A DNA stretch of 64,000 nucleotides from Bacillus sp. FJAT-25509 (GCF_001420605.1 NZ_LJIZ01000021.1:267856-331855), one strand, 5' to 3'; positions 16,484 to 26,342 are shown, counted from the stretch's first letter. The notes: generated from the sequence alone by a model not told the origin. Numbers and translations: made by a program.

Positions 16484-18823
16484 ATGAGTATTTATCTGGC
16501 TTATATTGTTTTTGTACAAATAATTACAATCATCTTTTTTAAGAGCTATAATTTATTCTTTATCTTAATATTTCTCATTTTAATGATTTTTTTAGTCGGA
16601 AAGAAAAAATGGCTACTTTTATTAATTTGTATTATTTCGCTATGCTTTACGTCTGGTATATGTTATCTACAAAACAATAAGGTGAATTCCCCTCAACCAA
16701 AGCCCTCGCAAAATGTCCGTGGTGAGATCACTTCTACTCCAATAATAGATGGTAATAAAGTTTCATTTACATTTAAACTCCAAAACCAAGAAATCTTATT
16801 AAATAGTTTTGCTAATACAAAAGAACAATTAAAAGTTTTTCAAAAAAGAAAAATAGGTGAAATATGTGAAGTCAAAGGTGAAGTTTCATTGCCTTTAGAA
16901 AATTCAAACCCATACTTATTTAATTATAAGAAGTATTTATTAAATCAAGGAATTCACTGGATAATTACTGCAAATCCAAATAGTTTTGAGGATTGTGAAA
17001 ATGGAAATCGAACCATCCTTCAATCAATAAATTATAGCCGACATGGCTTAATTAAATATGTTGAGATGAATTTTGATTCCAATACAGAAGGTTATATTAA
17101 TGCGCTCCTTTTTGGGGACCGATCAAAGATGAATGCAATCACCGAATCTCAATATCAAATAGTGGGAATTGTACATTTACTTGCGATTAGTGGTTCTCAT
17201 ATTAGTTTGTTGAGTCTTGTCATCTATTTTTTATTAATTAGAATTGGCTTAACGAAAGAAACAAGCTTATTTATAACAATTTTGTGTATTATATCGTATG
17301 GATTTCTAGCAGGTGCTTCAGCATCAGTTGTCAGGGCAGTTATTATAGGTGTTCTAGTTTGTTTCTACAAGTTAGCAAAAATGAAAGTTGACATTACTTC
17401 GCTATTATTCATTTCTTGTATAATCATGTTATTTGCAAAACCAAATTATTTAGATGATATTGGATTTCAATTTTCCTTTGTAACAAGTTTTGTACTTGTT
17501 TTAACGTCTGAACAAATTTTAAATTACAAATCCTGGTATGCAAGGGCTCTTTATACATCGGGTATTACTCAACTAGTGTCAATCCCAATATTACTTTTTA
17601 ATTTTCACGAATTATCACCATACAGTATAATAATTAACTTACTTTTTATTCCTTATATTAGTTTTATTATTATGCCACTATGTATTTTTTGTTTTAGTTT
17701 AAGTTTTATTAATTTAGAAATAAGCGAACAGTTAACATTACTGTTAACATACTTTATTAACTTGTCAGATCAATTACTGTATATTTGCATGCAACTACCG
17801 TTTATTAAGCTGATTTTTATACATCCATCCAAAGGAATTCTACTTTTGTATATAGCATTAATATTTTTAATTTTATTCTTTATGGAAAGTGAGAAATGGA
17901 AGAAGTTGTTTAATAATTGCCTGATTGGATTTTTTATTCTTATAAGCGGGCATTTATTTTATCCCTCTATTAACCCAGTTGGAAAGATTATGTTTATTGA
18001 TGTTGGTCAAGGTGACTGTATTCTTATAAAATTGCCTTTTAATAAAGGGAATTATGTAATTGATACGGGAGGTAAGTTAACTATAAAAGAAGAAACGTGG
18101 ATGAAGCGAAAAAAACCATTTTCAACAGGCAATGATTTATTGATTCCAATTTTAAAAGGAGAAGGAATTAGTAAAATAGATAAATTAATATTTACACATG
18201 GTGACATTGATCATATTGGAGGCGGAAAGGAAGTACTACAATCATTTCATGTAAAACAATTAATTGTAGGAGACAAGGCGAATTTTAGTTCAGCAGAAAA
18301 AGAAAGAATTAATATAGCCATAAAAAAGGGAGTCGAGATTAAAAAAATAAGCGAAGGTATGGGGTGGAAAATCGGTCCGAATTATTTTCAAGTTGTTTCG
18401 CCAATCAAAGATTATGTAGGTGAGGAAAATGAAGGGTCAATTGTTCTAAGGGCACACATAGGTGGGAAGGATTGGATGTTTTCAGGTGATTTAGATGAAA
18501 ATGGAGAAAATCGACTGATCTCTATGTATCATGATTTAAAGGCTGATGTTTTGAAAATAGGGCATCATGGAAGCAAAACATCTACTTCTGAACAATTTAT
18601 TAAAGCAGTTATGCCTAAAATTGGCATTATTTCCGTTGGGGAAAAAAATAGATATGGTCACCCAACAAAAGAAGTACTTAATCGATTAAAAAAGTACAAT
18701 GTAAAAATCTTACGTACTGATGAACTTGGTGCAATAACTTATGAATTTAAAAGAGGACAAGGTACCATTTATACATTTAAAGCATATCGTAAAACAAATA
18801 ACAGAAACCAAGAAGGAAATTAA
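16484..18823 (+). CDS. comEC: DNA internalization channel protein ComEC/Rec2
   Basis: A 779-residue multi-pass membrane protein that passes single-stranded DNA into the cell. It has an N-terminal DUF4131 part with membrane helices, the Competence domain (INALLFGDRSKM, HLLAISGSHISLLS, GASASVVRAVIIG), and a C-terminal metallo-beta-lactamase-like domain from ~505 (IDVGQGDCILIKLP, FTHGDIDHIGG, LKIGHHGSKTSTS) thought to degrade the non-transported strand; the HxDH residues are intact. Length equals the B. subtilis protein. No clear ribosome binding site before the ATG, so it may depend on comEA translation. Confidence 0.95.
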   Translation: MSIYLAYIVFVQIITIIFFKSYNLFFILIFLILMIFLVGKKKWLLLLICIISLCFTSGICYLQNNKVNSPQPKPSQNVRGEITSTPIIDGNKVSFTFKLQNQEILLNSFANTKEQLKVFQKRKIGEICEVKGEVSLPLENSNPYLFNYKKYLLNQGIHWIITANPNSFEDCENGNRTILQSINYSRHGLIKYVEMNFDSNTEGYINALLFGDRSKMNAITESQYQIVGIVHLLAISGSHISLLSLVIYFLLIRIGLTKETSLFITILCIISYGFLAGASASVVRAVIIGVLVCFYKLAKMKVDITSLLFISCIIMLFAKPNYLDDIGFQFSFVTSFVLVLTSEQILNYKSWYARALYTSGITQLVSIPILLFNFHELSPYSIIINLLFIPYISFIIMPLCIFCFSLSFINLEISEQLTLLLTYFINLSDQLLYICMQLPFIKLIFIHPSKGILLLYIALIFLILFFMESEKWKKLFNNCLIGFFILISGHLFYPSINPVGKIMFIDVGQGDCILIKLPFNKGNYVIDTGGKLTIKEETWMKRKKPFSTGNDLLIPILKGEGISKIDKLIFTHGDIDHIGGGKEVLQSFHVKQLIVGDKANFSSAEKERINIAIKKGVEIKKISEGMGWKIGPNYFQVVSPIKDYVGEENEGSIVLRAHIGGKDWMFSGDLDENGENRLISMYHDLKADVLKIGHHGSKTSTSEQFIKAVMPKIGIISVGEKNRYGHPTKEVLNRLKKYNVKILRTDELGAITYEFKRGQGTIYTFKAYRKTNNRNQEGN

Positions 18824-18843
18824 AAAGACTGCCGAGGCAGTCC
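18822..18843 (-). terminator. terminator of yqzM (minus strand)
   Basis: On the minus strand GACTGCC TCG GGCAGTC-type stem followed by TTTTT. It overlaps the end of comEC, so it would stop the opposing yqzM transcript. Confidence 0.8.
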
Positions 18844-18862
18844 AATCATTTGATCCTATGTA

Positions 18863-18997
18863 TTATCTCGTAACATACTCCACAACTGTTGCGATGATAA
18901 ATAGAATTGCGAAGAAACCAAATGAAACAGCAAAGCCAACGCCAGAATCTGTTGAATCATTACGTTTGCTTTGAACATTTTTTTCAAAAGTATTCAC
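18863..18997 (-). CDS. yqzM: small membrane protein YqzM
   Basis: A 44-residue protein, exactly the B. subtilis YqzM length and in the same comEC-holA gap and strand. GTG start at 18997 with GGAGGG eight bases upstream. The product begins MNTFEKNVQSKRNDSTDSGV and has one C-terminal membrane segment (AVSFGFFAILFIIATVVEYV). Function unknown. An overlapping plus-strand frame is a shadow. Confidence 0.9.
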   Translation of the reverse strand: MNTFEKNVQSKRNDSTDSGVGFAVSFGFFAILFIIATVVEYVTR

Positions 18998-19206
18998 AAA
19001 TAACCCCTCCTAATTCAATTTTAGTATAAATCAATATAACTAAAAAATCCATAGTATGTTTGTTTTAGTTATACCGTTTTAAATGAAGAAACCGGGTCTT
19101 TATTTAAAACGTTAATATAAATTAGAGATTAGTATTTACTAATCTCTTCCTTCTCATGTAGGACATGTTATACTATACTAAGAAAATTAGTGTAGAGGAG
19201 CAAAAC

Positions 19207-20211
19207 ATGATTAATGATTTACATAAAAAATTGAAAAAGAATGTGTCACCAATGTATTTATTGGTAGGTACTGAAGATTTTTTACTTCAAGAAGCGGAAA
19301 ACTTAATCGTGAAAGCAGCTTTACAAGGAGAAATTGATGATTTTAACTATCAAACATATGATTTAAAAGAGGCTTATTTAAGTGAAGCTCTTGAGGATGC
19401 TCAAACACCGTCCTTTTTTGGCGGCAACAAAGTCATCATCATAAAATCATGTTTGTTTTTAACAGCTCAAAAAGAAAAAATTGTACAAGATATAGAACCA
19501 TTATTTGATTATATTGAAAATCCTGCACCTTTTACTACTGTTGTTTTTGTTGCTCCTTTTGAAAAATTGGACGAGCGAAAAAAAGTAACAAAAGCGTTAA
19601 AAAAACAAGTAGAGCTAGTTGAGTGTCATCCTGTTGAAACGAGCAATTTAGACGGCTGGATTAAAGAGCGGTTCACTGGGAATGTAACGATTACTAAAGA
19701 AGCAATTGAAAAATTAAAACTACTCGTTGGAAATAATTTATCGATATTAAAACTTGAATGTGAGAAGCTTCAATTGTTTATCGGTGATGAAGGCGAAGTT
19801 GATGCTGAACTTGTGGAAATGATGGTAGCAAAAACCATTGAACAAAACGTTTTTTCTCTTATTGAAAAAACAGCAGTAAGACAGACAACTGATGCGCTTA
19901 AAATTCTTCATGAATTGTTATTTATAGGTGAAGAACCGATTAAAATAGTTGCATTGTTAGCTAGCCAGTTTAGATTATTGTACGGAATAAAACAATTATC
20001 AAGTAGTGGGTACTCAAATAATCAAATCGCTTCTGCAGTTGGCGTATCTCCAGGAAGAGTGTTTTATGGACAAAAGCAAGCGAATAACTTTCAGGCAAGT
20101 GAATTAAAAGAAGCAACACGATTAATTGCTGAAGTTGATTATAAAATGAAGACTGGTCAAGGAGATAAGGTTATGATCCTTGAAATGTTAATTCTTCAAT
20201 TAAATAAATAA
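19207..20211 (+). CDS. holA: DNA polymerase III delta subunit
   Basis: Clamp-loader subunit of 334 residues that opens the sliding clamp. Typical for the low-GC family: PMYLLVGTEDFLLQEAENLI at the start, VVFVAPFEKLDERKKVTKAL, EQNVFSLIEKTAVRQTTDAL and EPIKIVALLASQFRLLYGIK. The start is ATG 19207, seven bases after GAGGAG; a longer frame from 19165 has no ribosome binding site. TATACT at 19170-19175 may be its -10 box. Followed by a terminator. Confidence 0.94.
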   Translation: MINDLHKKLKKNVSPMYLLVGTEDFLLQEAENLIVKAALQGEIDDFNYQTYDLKEAYLSEALEDAQTPSFFGGNKVIIIKSCLFLTAQKEKIVQDIEPLFDYIENPAPFTTVVFVAPFEKLDERKKVTKALKKQVELVECHPVETSNLDGWIKERFTGNVTITKEAIEKLKLLVGNNLSILKLECEKLQLFIGDEGEVDAELVEMMVAKTIEQNVFSLIEKTAVRQTTDALKILHELLFIGEEPIKIVALLASQFRLLYGIKQLSSSGYSNNQIASAVGVSPGRVFYGQKQANNFQASELKEATRLIAEVDYKMKTGQGDKVMILEMLILQLNK

Positions 20212-20214
20212 ATC

Positions 20215-20255
20215 AAATGGCAGTCCGGATGCAATAAATTGGACTGCCATTTTTT
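20215..20255 (+). terminator. terminator after holA
   Basis: AAATGGCAGTCC / GGACTGCCATTT perfect stem, 14-base loop, T run. Confidence 0.9.
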
Positions 20256-20489
20256 GATATAAAAAGGCTATAAATTTCAGTCTACTACTTATACAATTAC
20301 TTATAATGGTGTAATTGTGAAAGTTTACCAATAAGTGGTATTTGGGAGATGGGTCAGTGGAAGGAAATACCTAAAGAAATAAACAGTGAATTAGATACAT
20401 ACTTTCATTATTTTGATTTGAAATTACCAAATTTAATTGATTCTTTTTATCTTTATCATTATCCGACAGAAGACTCCTTCCTCAATTAC

Positions 20490-21997
20490 GTGAAGGTGTG
20501 ATTACACCGGTAATAGGTGGGAGATGAATATCGGTTAGGCGGCATGTCTAAAGGCTTTTTTATTGTCTGCTTCAAAACTTAATGAATTAGAAAAGAGCTA
20601 TTGGAAGAAATGTTTTGGTCAAGAAGTTTCTGCTTACTAACTACTGGTGGTTCTCCCATCAATGTAGTTAAGAAATAAATTAAAAATCAAGGAATGAAGT
20701 GAGGTGAAAACAATGCTAGTCAATAAAGCATATAAATTCCGTATCTATCCAACTAAAGAACAGGAAACACTAATCGCCAAAACGATTGGATGTAGTCGTT
20801 TTGTATTCAATCACTTTTTAGGACACTGGAACGACTCATACAAAGAAACCGGCAAAGGATTAACGTACAATTCTTGTTCTGCTGAATTAACAAAGTTGAA
20901 AAAAGAATTAGTATGGCTCAAAGAAGTTGACAGTATTGCTCTTCAATCCTCACTGAAAAACCTCGCAGATTCGTATTCACGATTCTTCAAAAAGCAGAAT
21001 AAAGCACCTCGCTTTAAGTCTAAAAAGAATCAAGTTCAATCCTATACAACAAAAGAAACAAACGGAAATATTGCAGTTGTCGGAAACAAAATGAAACTTC
21101 CTAAACTTGGTCTTGTTCGCTTTGCTAAAAGTCGAGAAGTACATGGTCGTGTTTTAAATGCGACCGTTAGACGAACTCCAAGTGGTAAATACTTTGTATC
21201 CATTCTTGCAGAAGTAGACGTAATACCACTCGAGAAAGCTGAATCATCGATTGGTATCGACTTAGGCATCACTGATTTTGCCATTTTTTCTGACGGTCGC
21301 AAAATTGACAACAATAAATTTACTACCAAAATGGAAAAGAAACTAAAACGTGAACAGCGAAAACTTTCAAGACGTGCGTTACTTGCTAAACAGAATGGGA
21401 TTAACCTTTTAGATGCAAAAAACTATCAGAAACAAAAACGAAAAGTCGCTAGATTACACGAAAGAGTGATGAATCAACGTGATGATTTCCTTAACAAGTT
21501 GAGTACAGAAATAATCAAAAATCACGATCAAATCTGTATCGAAAACCTGAATACGAAAGGAATGTTACGTAATCACAAATTAGCCAAATCGATTTCTGAT
21601 GTATCATGGTCTGCATTTGTATCTAAATTAGAATACAAAGCTAAATGGTATGGTAAAACAATCATGAAAGTAAGTAAATGGTTTCCATCCAGCCAAATAT
21701 GTTCTGATTGTGGGCACCAAGATTGCAAGAAATCTCTTGCAATCAGGGAATGGACTTGTCCAATTTGCCATCAACATCACGATAGAGACATAAATGCCAG
21801 TAAAAATATTCTAGCTGAAGGCTTACGAGCATTGGCTTTGGCATAAATAATCATAGAACCGTAGGAATCTACGGGGATAGCTTGGTAAATAAGAGAAACC
21901 TCTGCTGGCAAAGAAATAACACTAGCAAGTATTCTCAGTTCCCAAGAATCTCCCACTTCAAACAACCTGTAAGGGTATTAAGTGGTGAGTAGTTCAA
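20490..21997 (+). mobile_element. IS200/IS605-type element carrying only tnpB (IS608-like ends)
   Basis: The left flank ends in TTAC (20486-20489) and the right end is TCAA (21994-21997), the target and right-cleavage tetranucleotides known for IS608. There is no target duplication, as expected for this family. Subterminal hairpins are present at both ends: GGTGT-GATT-ACACC at 20495-20508, and CCACTT ... AAGTGG near the right end. The only gene is tnpB; the 223-bp left end and 151-bp right end have no room for a Y1 transposase tnpA, so movement would need TnpA in trans. Exact ends are supported by in-frame repair of the host gene. Confidence 0.88.
20713..21846 (+). CDS. tnpB: TnpB RNA-guided nuclease
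   Basis: A 377-residue TnpB, an RNA-guided DNA endonuclease ancestral to Cas12. An N-terminal HTH_OrfB part ([20 protein letters not shown]) precedes the split RuvC domain: first Asp in [12 protein letters not shown] (~residue 184), Glu in [10 protein letters not shown], and last Asp in [10 protein letters not shown]. The zinc finger CSDC ... CPIC lies between the last two. All catalytic residues are present, so the enzyme looks active. Start at ATG 20713, six bases after GAGGTG; GTG 20704 overlaps that site. In the family it cuts sites with the element's target motif that match the guide, keeping the element from being lost. Confidence 0.94.
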   Translation: MLVNKAYKFRIYPTKEQETLIAKTIGCSRFVFNHFLGHWNDSYKETGKGLTYNSCSAELTKLKKELVWLKEVDSIALQSSLKNLADSYSRFFKKQNKAPRFKSKKNQVQSYTTKETNGNIAVVGNKMKLPKLGLVRFAKSREVHGRVLNATVRRTPSGKYFVSILAEVDVIPLEKAESSIGIDLGITDFAIFSDGRKIDNNKFTTKMEKKLKREQRKLSRRALLAKQNGINLLDAKNYQKQKRKVARLHERVMNQRDDFLNKLSTEIIKNHDQICIENLNTKGMLRNHKLAKSISDVSWSAFVSKLEYKAKWYGKTIMKVSKWFPSSQICSDCGHQDCKKSLAIREWTCPICHQHHDRDINASKNILAEGLRALALA

Positions 21998-22017
21998 ACA
22001 AGAAGAAAAGATGCGAT
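21847..22017 (+). ncRNA. omega RNA (reRNA) of the TnpB element, with guide
   Basis: The 3' part and downstream flank of tnpB form the guide RNA in this family. Visible stems: CCGTAG-GAAT-CTACGG at 21859-21874 and CCACTT ... AAGTGG at 21956-21983, ending at TCAA (21997). The guide would be the flanking sequence starting at 21998, ACAAGAAGAAAAGATGCGAT, which with TTAC in front equals the empty donor site. The 5' end probably lies within tnpB; boundaries are inferred. Confidence 0.65.
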
Positions 22018-22130
22018 TGACTATGTGGAGTTTATGATTGAAGAATGTAATAAACTTATTTAATCTAACATATTGGTTCGAATGCAAATATGTATTTAAA
22101 AAACGTCTAGTTGAAAAACTTTATTGCACG

Positions 22131-22161
22131 AAAAAATGGTGTCTCAGATGAGACACCATTT
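22131..22161 (-). terminator. terminator of rpsT
   Basis: On the minus strand ATGGTGTCTCA TC TGAGACACCAT then TTTTTT. Confidence 0.9.
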
Positions 22162-22167
22162 AATTCA

Positions 22168-22434
22168 TTACGCGTTCATAGCGTTAACTTTTTTAGCTAA
22201 ACGAGACTTTTGACGTGAAGCAGCGTTTTTGTGGATTAGATTGCTGTTAACAGCTTTGTCTAATTTTTTAGAAGCAGTTAATAAAGCTTCTTGCGCTTTT
22301 TCAGTTTCGTTATTAGTAACTAAAGCTTCAACAGTTTTCACTGCAGTACGCATTTCTGATTTTAGAGATGCGTTGTGAGCACGATGAGCTTCAGCTGTTT
22401 TTACACGTTTAATAGCTGATTTAATATTTGGCAT
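22168..22434 (-). CDS. rpsT: 30S ribosomal protein S20
   Basis: An 88-residue, lysine/arginine-rich helical protein beginning [20 protein letters not shown], the S20 hallmark; it binds the 5' domain of 16S rRNA. The start is ATG 22434, eight bases after GGAGG; a GTG at 22443 lies inside the ribosome binding site region. Divergent from gpr, as in B. subtilis. Monocistronic with its own strong terminator. Confidence 0.97.
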   Translation of the reverse strand: MPNIKSAIKRVKTAEAHRAHNASLKSEMRTAVKTVEALVTNNETEKAQEALLTASKKLDKAVNSNLIHKNAASRQKSRLAKKVNAMNA

Positions 22435-22653
22435 ACCTTTCACCTCCCGAATGCAGTCGAGAAATTTGCCTCGAATACAAATAGAACAAAACTTATTTTA
22501 TCAAAACAAGTCCCATTTGGCAATAGAATTCATAAAGCTATTTTCGCCTTTTCAAAAGAAAAATAAACAATTCGTTTAGAATTGGTAACATCTAGCTAAA
22601 CTAGTTAAGAAGAGAATTGTTAAATTTCGATGAGTATTGTGGAGGCTAGATAA

Positions 22654-23754
22654 ATGAGTGAGTTGGATTTAAGTCAATATAGTGTTCGAACAGATTTAGC
22701 AGTAGAGGCAAAAGAGATGCTCGAGGAGCGTGAACAGACAAAGGAAGAAATTACCGGCGTAATCGTTAAAGAACGTGAAGCAGATGGTGTAAGTATTTCT
22801 CATGTTCATATTAAAGAATCGGCATCTGAAAGAATCGGTAAAAAGCCAGGGAATTATTTAACACTTCAAGTTCAAGGTATTCGTGAACAAGATACTGACC
22901 TTCAAGAAAAAGTTGAAAAGGTTTTTGCAAACGAGTTTTCTGCTTTCTTAAAAAATTTAGGAATTACGGAAGATCAAACTTGCTTAGTCGTCGGCTTAGG
23001 TAATTGGAATGTGACACCAGATGCACTTGGTCCAATGGTTGTTGAAAATTTAGTTGTTACAAAGCATCTTTTTGAATTACAGCCTGAAAGTGTACAAGAT
23101 GGTTATCGTCCAGTTTGTGCTTTATCTCCTGGTGTAATGGGAATTACTGGTATTGAAACGAGCGATATTATATCGGGTGTCATTGATAAAGTAAAACCTG
23201 ATTTTGTCATTGCGATCGATGCACTTGCAGCTAGATCCATTGAGCGAGTTAATACAACTATCCAAATTACAGATAATGGCATTCATCCAGGCTCTGGAAT
23301 AGGAAATAAACGTAAGGAATTAAGTAAGGAAACACTAGGTATTCCGGTAATTGCTATAGGCGTTCCAACCGTTGTTGATGCTGTTGCTATTACAAGTGAT
23401 ACAATTGACTTCATTTTAAAACATTTTGGACGAGAAATAAAAGAGGGAGACAAGCCTGCTAAAGCGCTAATCCCTTCTGGAATGGCATTTGGAGAAAAGA
23501 AAAAGTATACCGACGAAGATATGCCTAGTGAAAAGGAACGAATGGCATTTATGGGGATTGTAGGAACGCTAGAAGAGAATGAAAAACGAAAACTGATTCA
23601 TGAGGTATTGTCACCACTAGGTCATAACTTAATGGTTACACCAAAAGAAGTGGATACATTTATTGAAGATATGGCAAATATTATTGCTGGCGGTATGAAC
23701 GCTGCACTGCATTCTAAAATTAATCAAGATAATATTGGCTCATATACTCATTAA
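22654..23754 (+). CDS. gpr: germination protease GPR
   Basis: Spore endopeptidase that starts breakdown of small acid-soluble spore proteins during germination; 366 residues, usual length. It is made as an inactive zymogen with a short N-terminal propeptide; the start [18 protein letters not shown] is characteristic. Conserved blocks [35 protein letters not shown] and [16 protein letters not shown] are present. GGAGG upstream of the ATG. Expected to be made in the forespore under sigma-F/G; I did not resolve the promoter. In B. subtilis spoIIP follows; here yqxA does. Confidence 0.96.
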   Translation: MSELDLSQYSVRTDLAVEAKEMLEEREQTKEEITGVIVKEREADGVSISHVHIKESASERIGKKPGNYLTLQVQGIREQDTDLQEKVEKVFANEFSAFLKNLGITEDQTCLVVGLGNWNVTPDALGPMVVENLVVTKHLFELQPESVQDGYRPVCALSPGVMGITGIETSDIISGVIDKVKPDFVIAIDALAARSIERVNTTIQITDNGIHPGSGIGNKRKELSKETLGIPVIAIGVPTVVDAVAITSDTIDFILKHFGREIKEGDKPAKALIPSGMAFGEKKKYTDEDMPSEKERMAFMGIVGTLEENEKRKLIHEVLSPLGHNLMVTPKEVDTFIEDMANIIAGGMNAALHSKINQDNIGSYTH

Positions 23755-23778
23755 TATTTCGTAAGTGAGGAGAAACAA

Positions 23779-24129
23779 ATGAAATATATGGTTCGGTATT
23801 TTACGCTAATCATCATTTTTTCTATAACTATCATTACTTGTATGCAAATTGCGAAAGACGGAATAAGTAAAGTTACTTCGACTGATTACTATCATGTAGA
23901 TGATGTAGTAAAAATCTCAAAAGAAGATGGGAAAGCTGGTCCAGTACTTTTTGGAAAAGATTACACGAAAGAAGGACTAGCAATTAGAGAAGATCATTTA
24001 GAAAGATTAGGGGCATTTAATTATTTTACAGTTGTTGGTAAAGGACTATCCCATTTTGTTACGTATGTAACTGAAAAAGGGGTTAAGATTGTTGAAAAAA
24101 TTCCTTCTATTATTGATAGCTTTAATTAG
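23779..24129 (+). CDS. yqxA: DUF3679 protein YqxA
   Basis: A 116-residue protein with one N-terminal membrane segment (YFTLIIIFSITIITCMQIA) and an extracytoplasmic rest that contains FNYFTVVGKGLSHFVTYVTE. It fits B. subtilis YqxA by position (before lepA), size and pattern. Function unknown. It lies 24 bases after gpr with GAGGAG upstream, so the two may be co-transcribed. The intervening sporulation gene spoIIP is missing from this locus. Confidence 0.75.
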   Translation: MKYMVRYFTLIIIFSITIITCMQIAKDGISKVTSTDYYHVDDVVKISKEDGKAGPVLFGKDYTKEGLAIREDHLERLGAFNYFTVVGKGLSHFVTYVTEKGVKIVEKIPSIIDSFN

Positions 24130-24238
24130 ACCTTCTAAACTTCATTCGACATATACTGCTAATAGAGATTGAATATTTCCCTATTTTTTTGATATAATCA
24201 AAACTATCTATGCTGTCGAGAAATTTAGGAGTGATGAA

Positions 24239-26059
24239 ATGAACAAAGAGTCAAGATCAGAAAGACAAAAGAGAATTAGAAACTTTTCAATCATCGCACA
24301 CATTGACCATGGAAAATCTACATTAGCAGATAGAATTCTTGAGAAAACAAATGCACTAACTCAGCGTGAGATGAAGTCTCAGCTATTAGACTCAATGGAT
24401 TTAGAGCGTGAACGTGGAATTACCATTAAATTAAATGCTGTGCAGTTACAATATAAAGCTAAAAATGGTGAAGAATATATTCTTCATTTAATCGATACAC
24501 CTGGACATGTCGACTTCACTTATGAAGTTTCACGTAGTTTAGCAGCGTGTGAAGGCGCAATTCTTGTAGTTGATGCTGCACAAGGTATCGAAGCACAAAC
24601 ATTAGCCAACGTATATTTAGCTTTAGACAATGATTTAGAAATCTTACCAGTTATTAATAAGATTGACTTACCAAGTGCTGAGCCTGAACGTGTAAGACAA
24701 GAAGTTGAAGAAGTAATTGGATTAGATGCTTCAGAAGCGGTATTAGCATCTGCTAAAGCAGGAATCGGAATAGAAGAAATTCTAGAACAAGTCGTAGAAA
24801 AAGTACCAGCACCAACAGGCGATCCAGATGCACCTTTAAAAGCACTTATTTTTGATTCATTATTTGATCCATACCGTGGTGTTGTAGCTTATATTCGTAT
24901 CGTAGAAGGTACTGTAAAAGTTGGGCAAAAAATTAGAATGATGGCTACAGGTAAAGAATTCGAAGTAGTTGAAGCTGGAGTATTCACACCACGCACTACA
25001 CAAAGAGACGAATTAACTGTAGGTGACGTAGGTTTCTTAACAGCTTCTATTAAAAATGTTGGAGATACTCGCGTTGGGGATACAATTACCCTTGCTGAGA
25101 ATCCAGCAACTGAGCCTCTACCAGGTTATCGTAAATTAAATCCAATGGTATTCTGTGGATTATATCCAATTGATACTTCTAAATATAATGATTTACGTGA
25201 TGCACTTGAAAAGCTTCAATTAAATGACGCAGCTTTACAATTTGAAGCAGAAACTTCACAAGCTTTAGGTTTTGGTTTCCGTTGTGGATTTTTAGGATTA
25301 TTACACATGGAAATCATTCAAGAGCGTATTGAACGTGAATTCAAAATTGATTTAATTACAACAGCACCAAGTGTTATTTATAATGTTTATACAACAAAAG
25401 ACGAAATGATTATCGTTGATAACCCTGCTCATATGCCAGATCCTCAATCAATTGATCGAGTGGAAGAGCCTTACGTAAAAGCAAAAATCATGGTTCCAAA
25501 TGACTTTGTTGGAGCAATCATGGAGCTTTGCCAAAAGAAACGCGGTAACTTTATCGATATGCAATATTTAGATGCTAACCGTGTAACATTAACTTATGAA
25601 ATTCCATTATCTGAAATTGTTTATGATTTCTTTGATCAATTAAAATCAAGTACAAAAGGCTATGCATCATTTGACTATGAACTAATTGGTTACAAAGTTT
25701 CTAAACTTGTGAAAATGGATATTTTATTAAACGGTGAACAAGTAGATGCTCTATCATTTATCGTTCATAAAGACGCTGCTTATGACCGTGGGAAAATTAT
25801 CGTTGAAAAATTAAAAGAACTTATTCCAAGACAACAGTTCGAAGTTCCAGTTCAAGCGGCAATCGGACAAAAAATCGTTGCTCGTTCAACAATTAAGTCA
25901 ATGGGTAAAAACGTATTAGCTAAATGTTACGGTGGGGATATCTCTCGTAAACGTAAGCTATTAGATAAGCAAAAAGAAGGTAAAAAGCGAATGAAAGCTG
26001 TTGGATCTGTAGAGGTTCCACAAGAGGCATTCATGGCTGTTTTACGTATGGATGATTAA
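24239..26059 (+). CDS. lepA: elongation factor 4 (LepA)
   Basis: Ribosome-associated GTPase of 606 residues that back-translocates or helps initiation. G motifs: AHIDHGKST (G1), RGITIK (G2), DTPGHVDF (G3), NKIDLP (G4). The elongation-factor domains II, III and V and the LepA-specific C-terminal domain ([20 protein letters not shown]) are complete. Followed by a terminator at 26105. Confidence 0.97.
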   Translation: MNKESRSERQKRIRNFSIIAHIDHGKSTLADRILEKTNALTQREMKSQLLDSMDLERERGITIKLNAVQLQYKAKNGEEYILHLIDTPGHVDFTYEVSRSLAACEGAILVVDAAQGIEAQTLANVYLALDNDLEILPVINKIDLPSAEPERVRQEVEEVIGLDASEAVLASAKAGIGIEEILEQVVEKVPAPTGDPDAPLKALIFDSLFDPYRGVVAYIRIVEGTVKVGQKIRMMATGKEFEVVEAGVFTPRTTQRDELTVGDVGFLTASIKNVGDTRVGDTITLAENPATEPLPGYRKLNPMVFCGLYPIDTSKYNDLRDALEKLQLNDAALQFEAETSQALGFGFRCGFLGLLHMEIIQERIEREFKIDLITTAPSVIYNVYTTKDEMIIVDNPAHMPDPQSIDRVEEPYVKAKIMVPNDFVGAIMELCQKKRGNFIDMQYLDANRVTLTYEIPLSEIVYDFFDQLKSSTKGYASFDYELIGYKVSKLVKMDILLNGEQVDALSFIVHKDAAYDRGKIIVEKLKELIPRQQFEVPVQAAIGQKIVARSTIKSMGKNVLAKCYGGDISRKRKLLDKQKEGKKRMKAVGSVEVPQEAFMAVLRMDD

Positions 26060-26104
26060 TAATCAATAGGAATTCATCGATTATAGAATTGATGATTATC
26101 TAGA

Positions 26105-26140
26105 GAGGCCACCGTAATTTATTTGCGGTGGCTTTTTTAA
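26105..26140 (+). terminator. terminator after lepA
   Basis: GCCACCG / CGGTGGC stem, 11-base loop, TTTTTT. Confidence 0.88.
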
Positions 26141-26273
26141 TGTTAAATTGATAATTTTTCACTCAAATTGTTATTAATAAAAAGTAAGATGTAAATAATG
26201 ATTAATAATAGTAAAGCGATTCATTAGACAAATATCATAAGAAAATATACAATCATAAAAGTTAAAATCAACA

Positions 26274-26321
26274 AAAGTCCCTGAATCTGCACCTTAGGTG
26301 GTATTGGATCAGGGGCTTTTC
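26274..26321 (+). terminator. terminator-like hairpin just before hemW
   Basis: AAAGTCCCTGA / TCAGGGGCTTT (one G-U pair) with an inner CACC/GGTG stem, then TTTT. It lies only ~22 bases before the hemW start and after the lepA terminator, so it may act as an attenuator of hemW rather than as the end of a gene. Confidence 0.6.
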
Positions 26322-26342
26322 ACATAGAAAAGAGGAGAAGGT

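Larger units (their letters stand above)
20349..22063 (+). pseudogene. small hypothetical gene split by the TnpB element
   Basis: The first 47 codons (20349-20489) and last 21 codons plus stop (21998-22063) are separated by the 1508-bp element. Removing the element joins AATTAC to ACAAGA in frame and restores a 68-residue protein starting MGQWKEIPKEINSELDTYFH and ending DAIDYVEFMIEECNKLI. With the insert present, translation would stop three codons into the element (50 residues). I do not recognise the family. The start is uncertain because GGGAG abuts the ATG. Clean in-frame restoration supports both the gene and the element ends. Confidence 0.7.

Noticed and set aside
18741-18974. Plus-strand open frame after comEC
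   Set aside because: It is the shadow of the comEC end and of yqzM, which is supported on the other strand by length, motif and ribosome binding site.
20490-20712. Remnant tnpA in the left end of the TnpB element
   Set aside because: 223 bases cannot hold the Y1 transposase and I see no HUH or catalytic Tyr motif in any frame.
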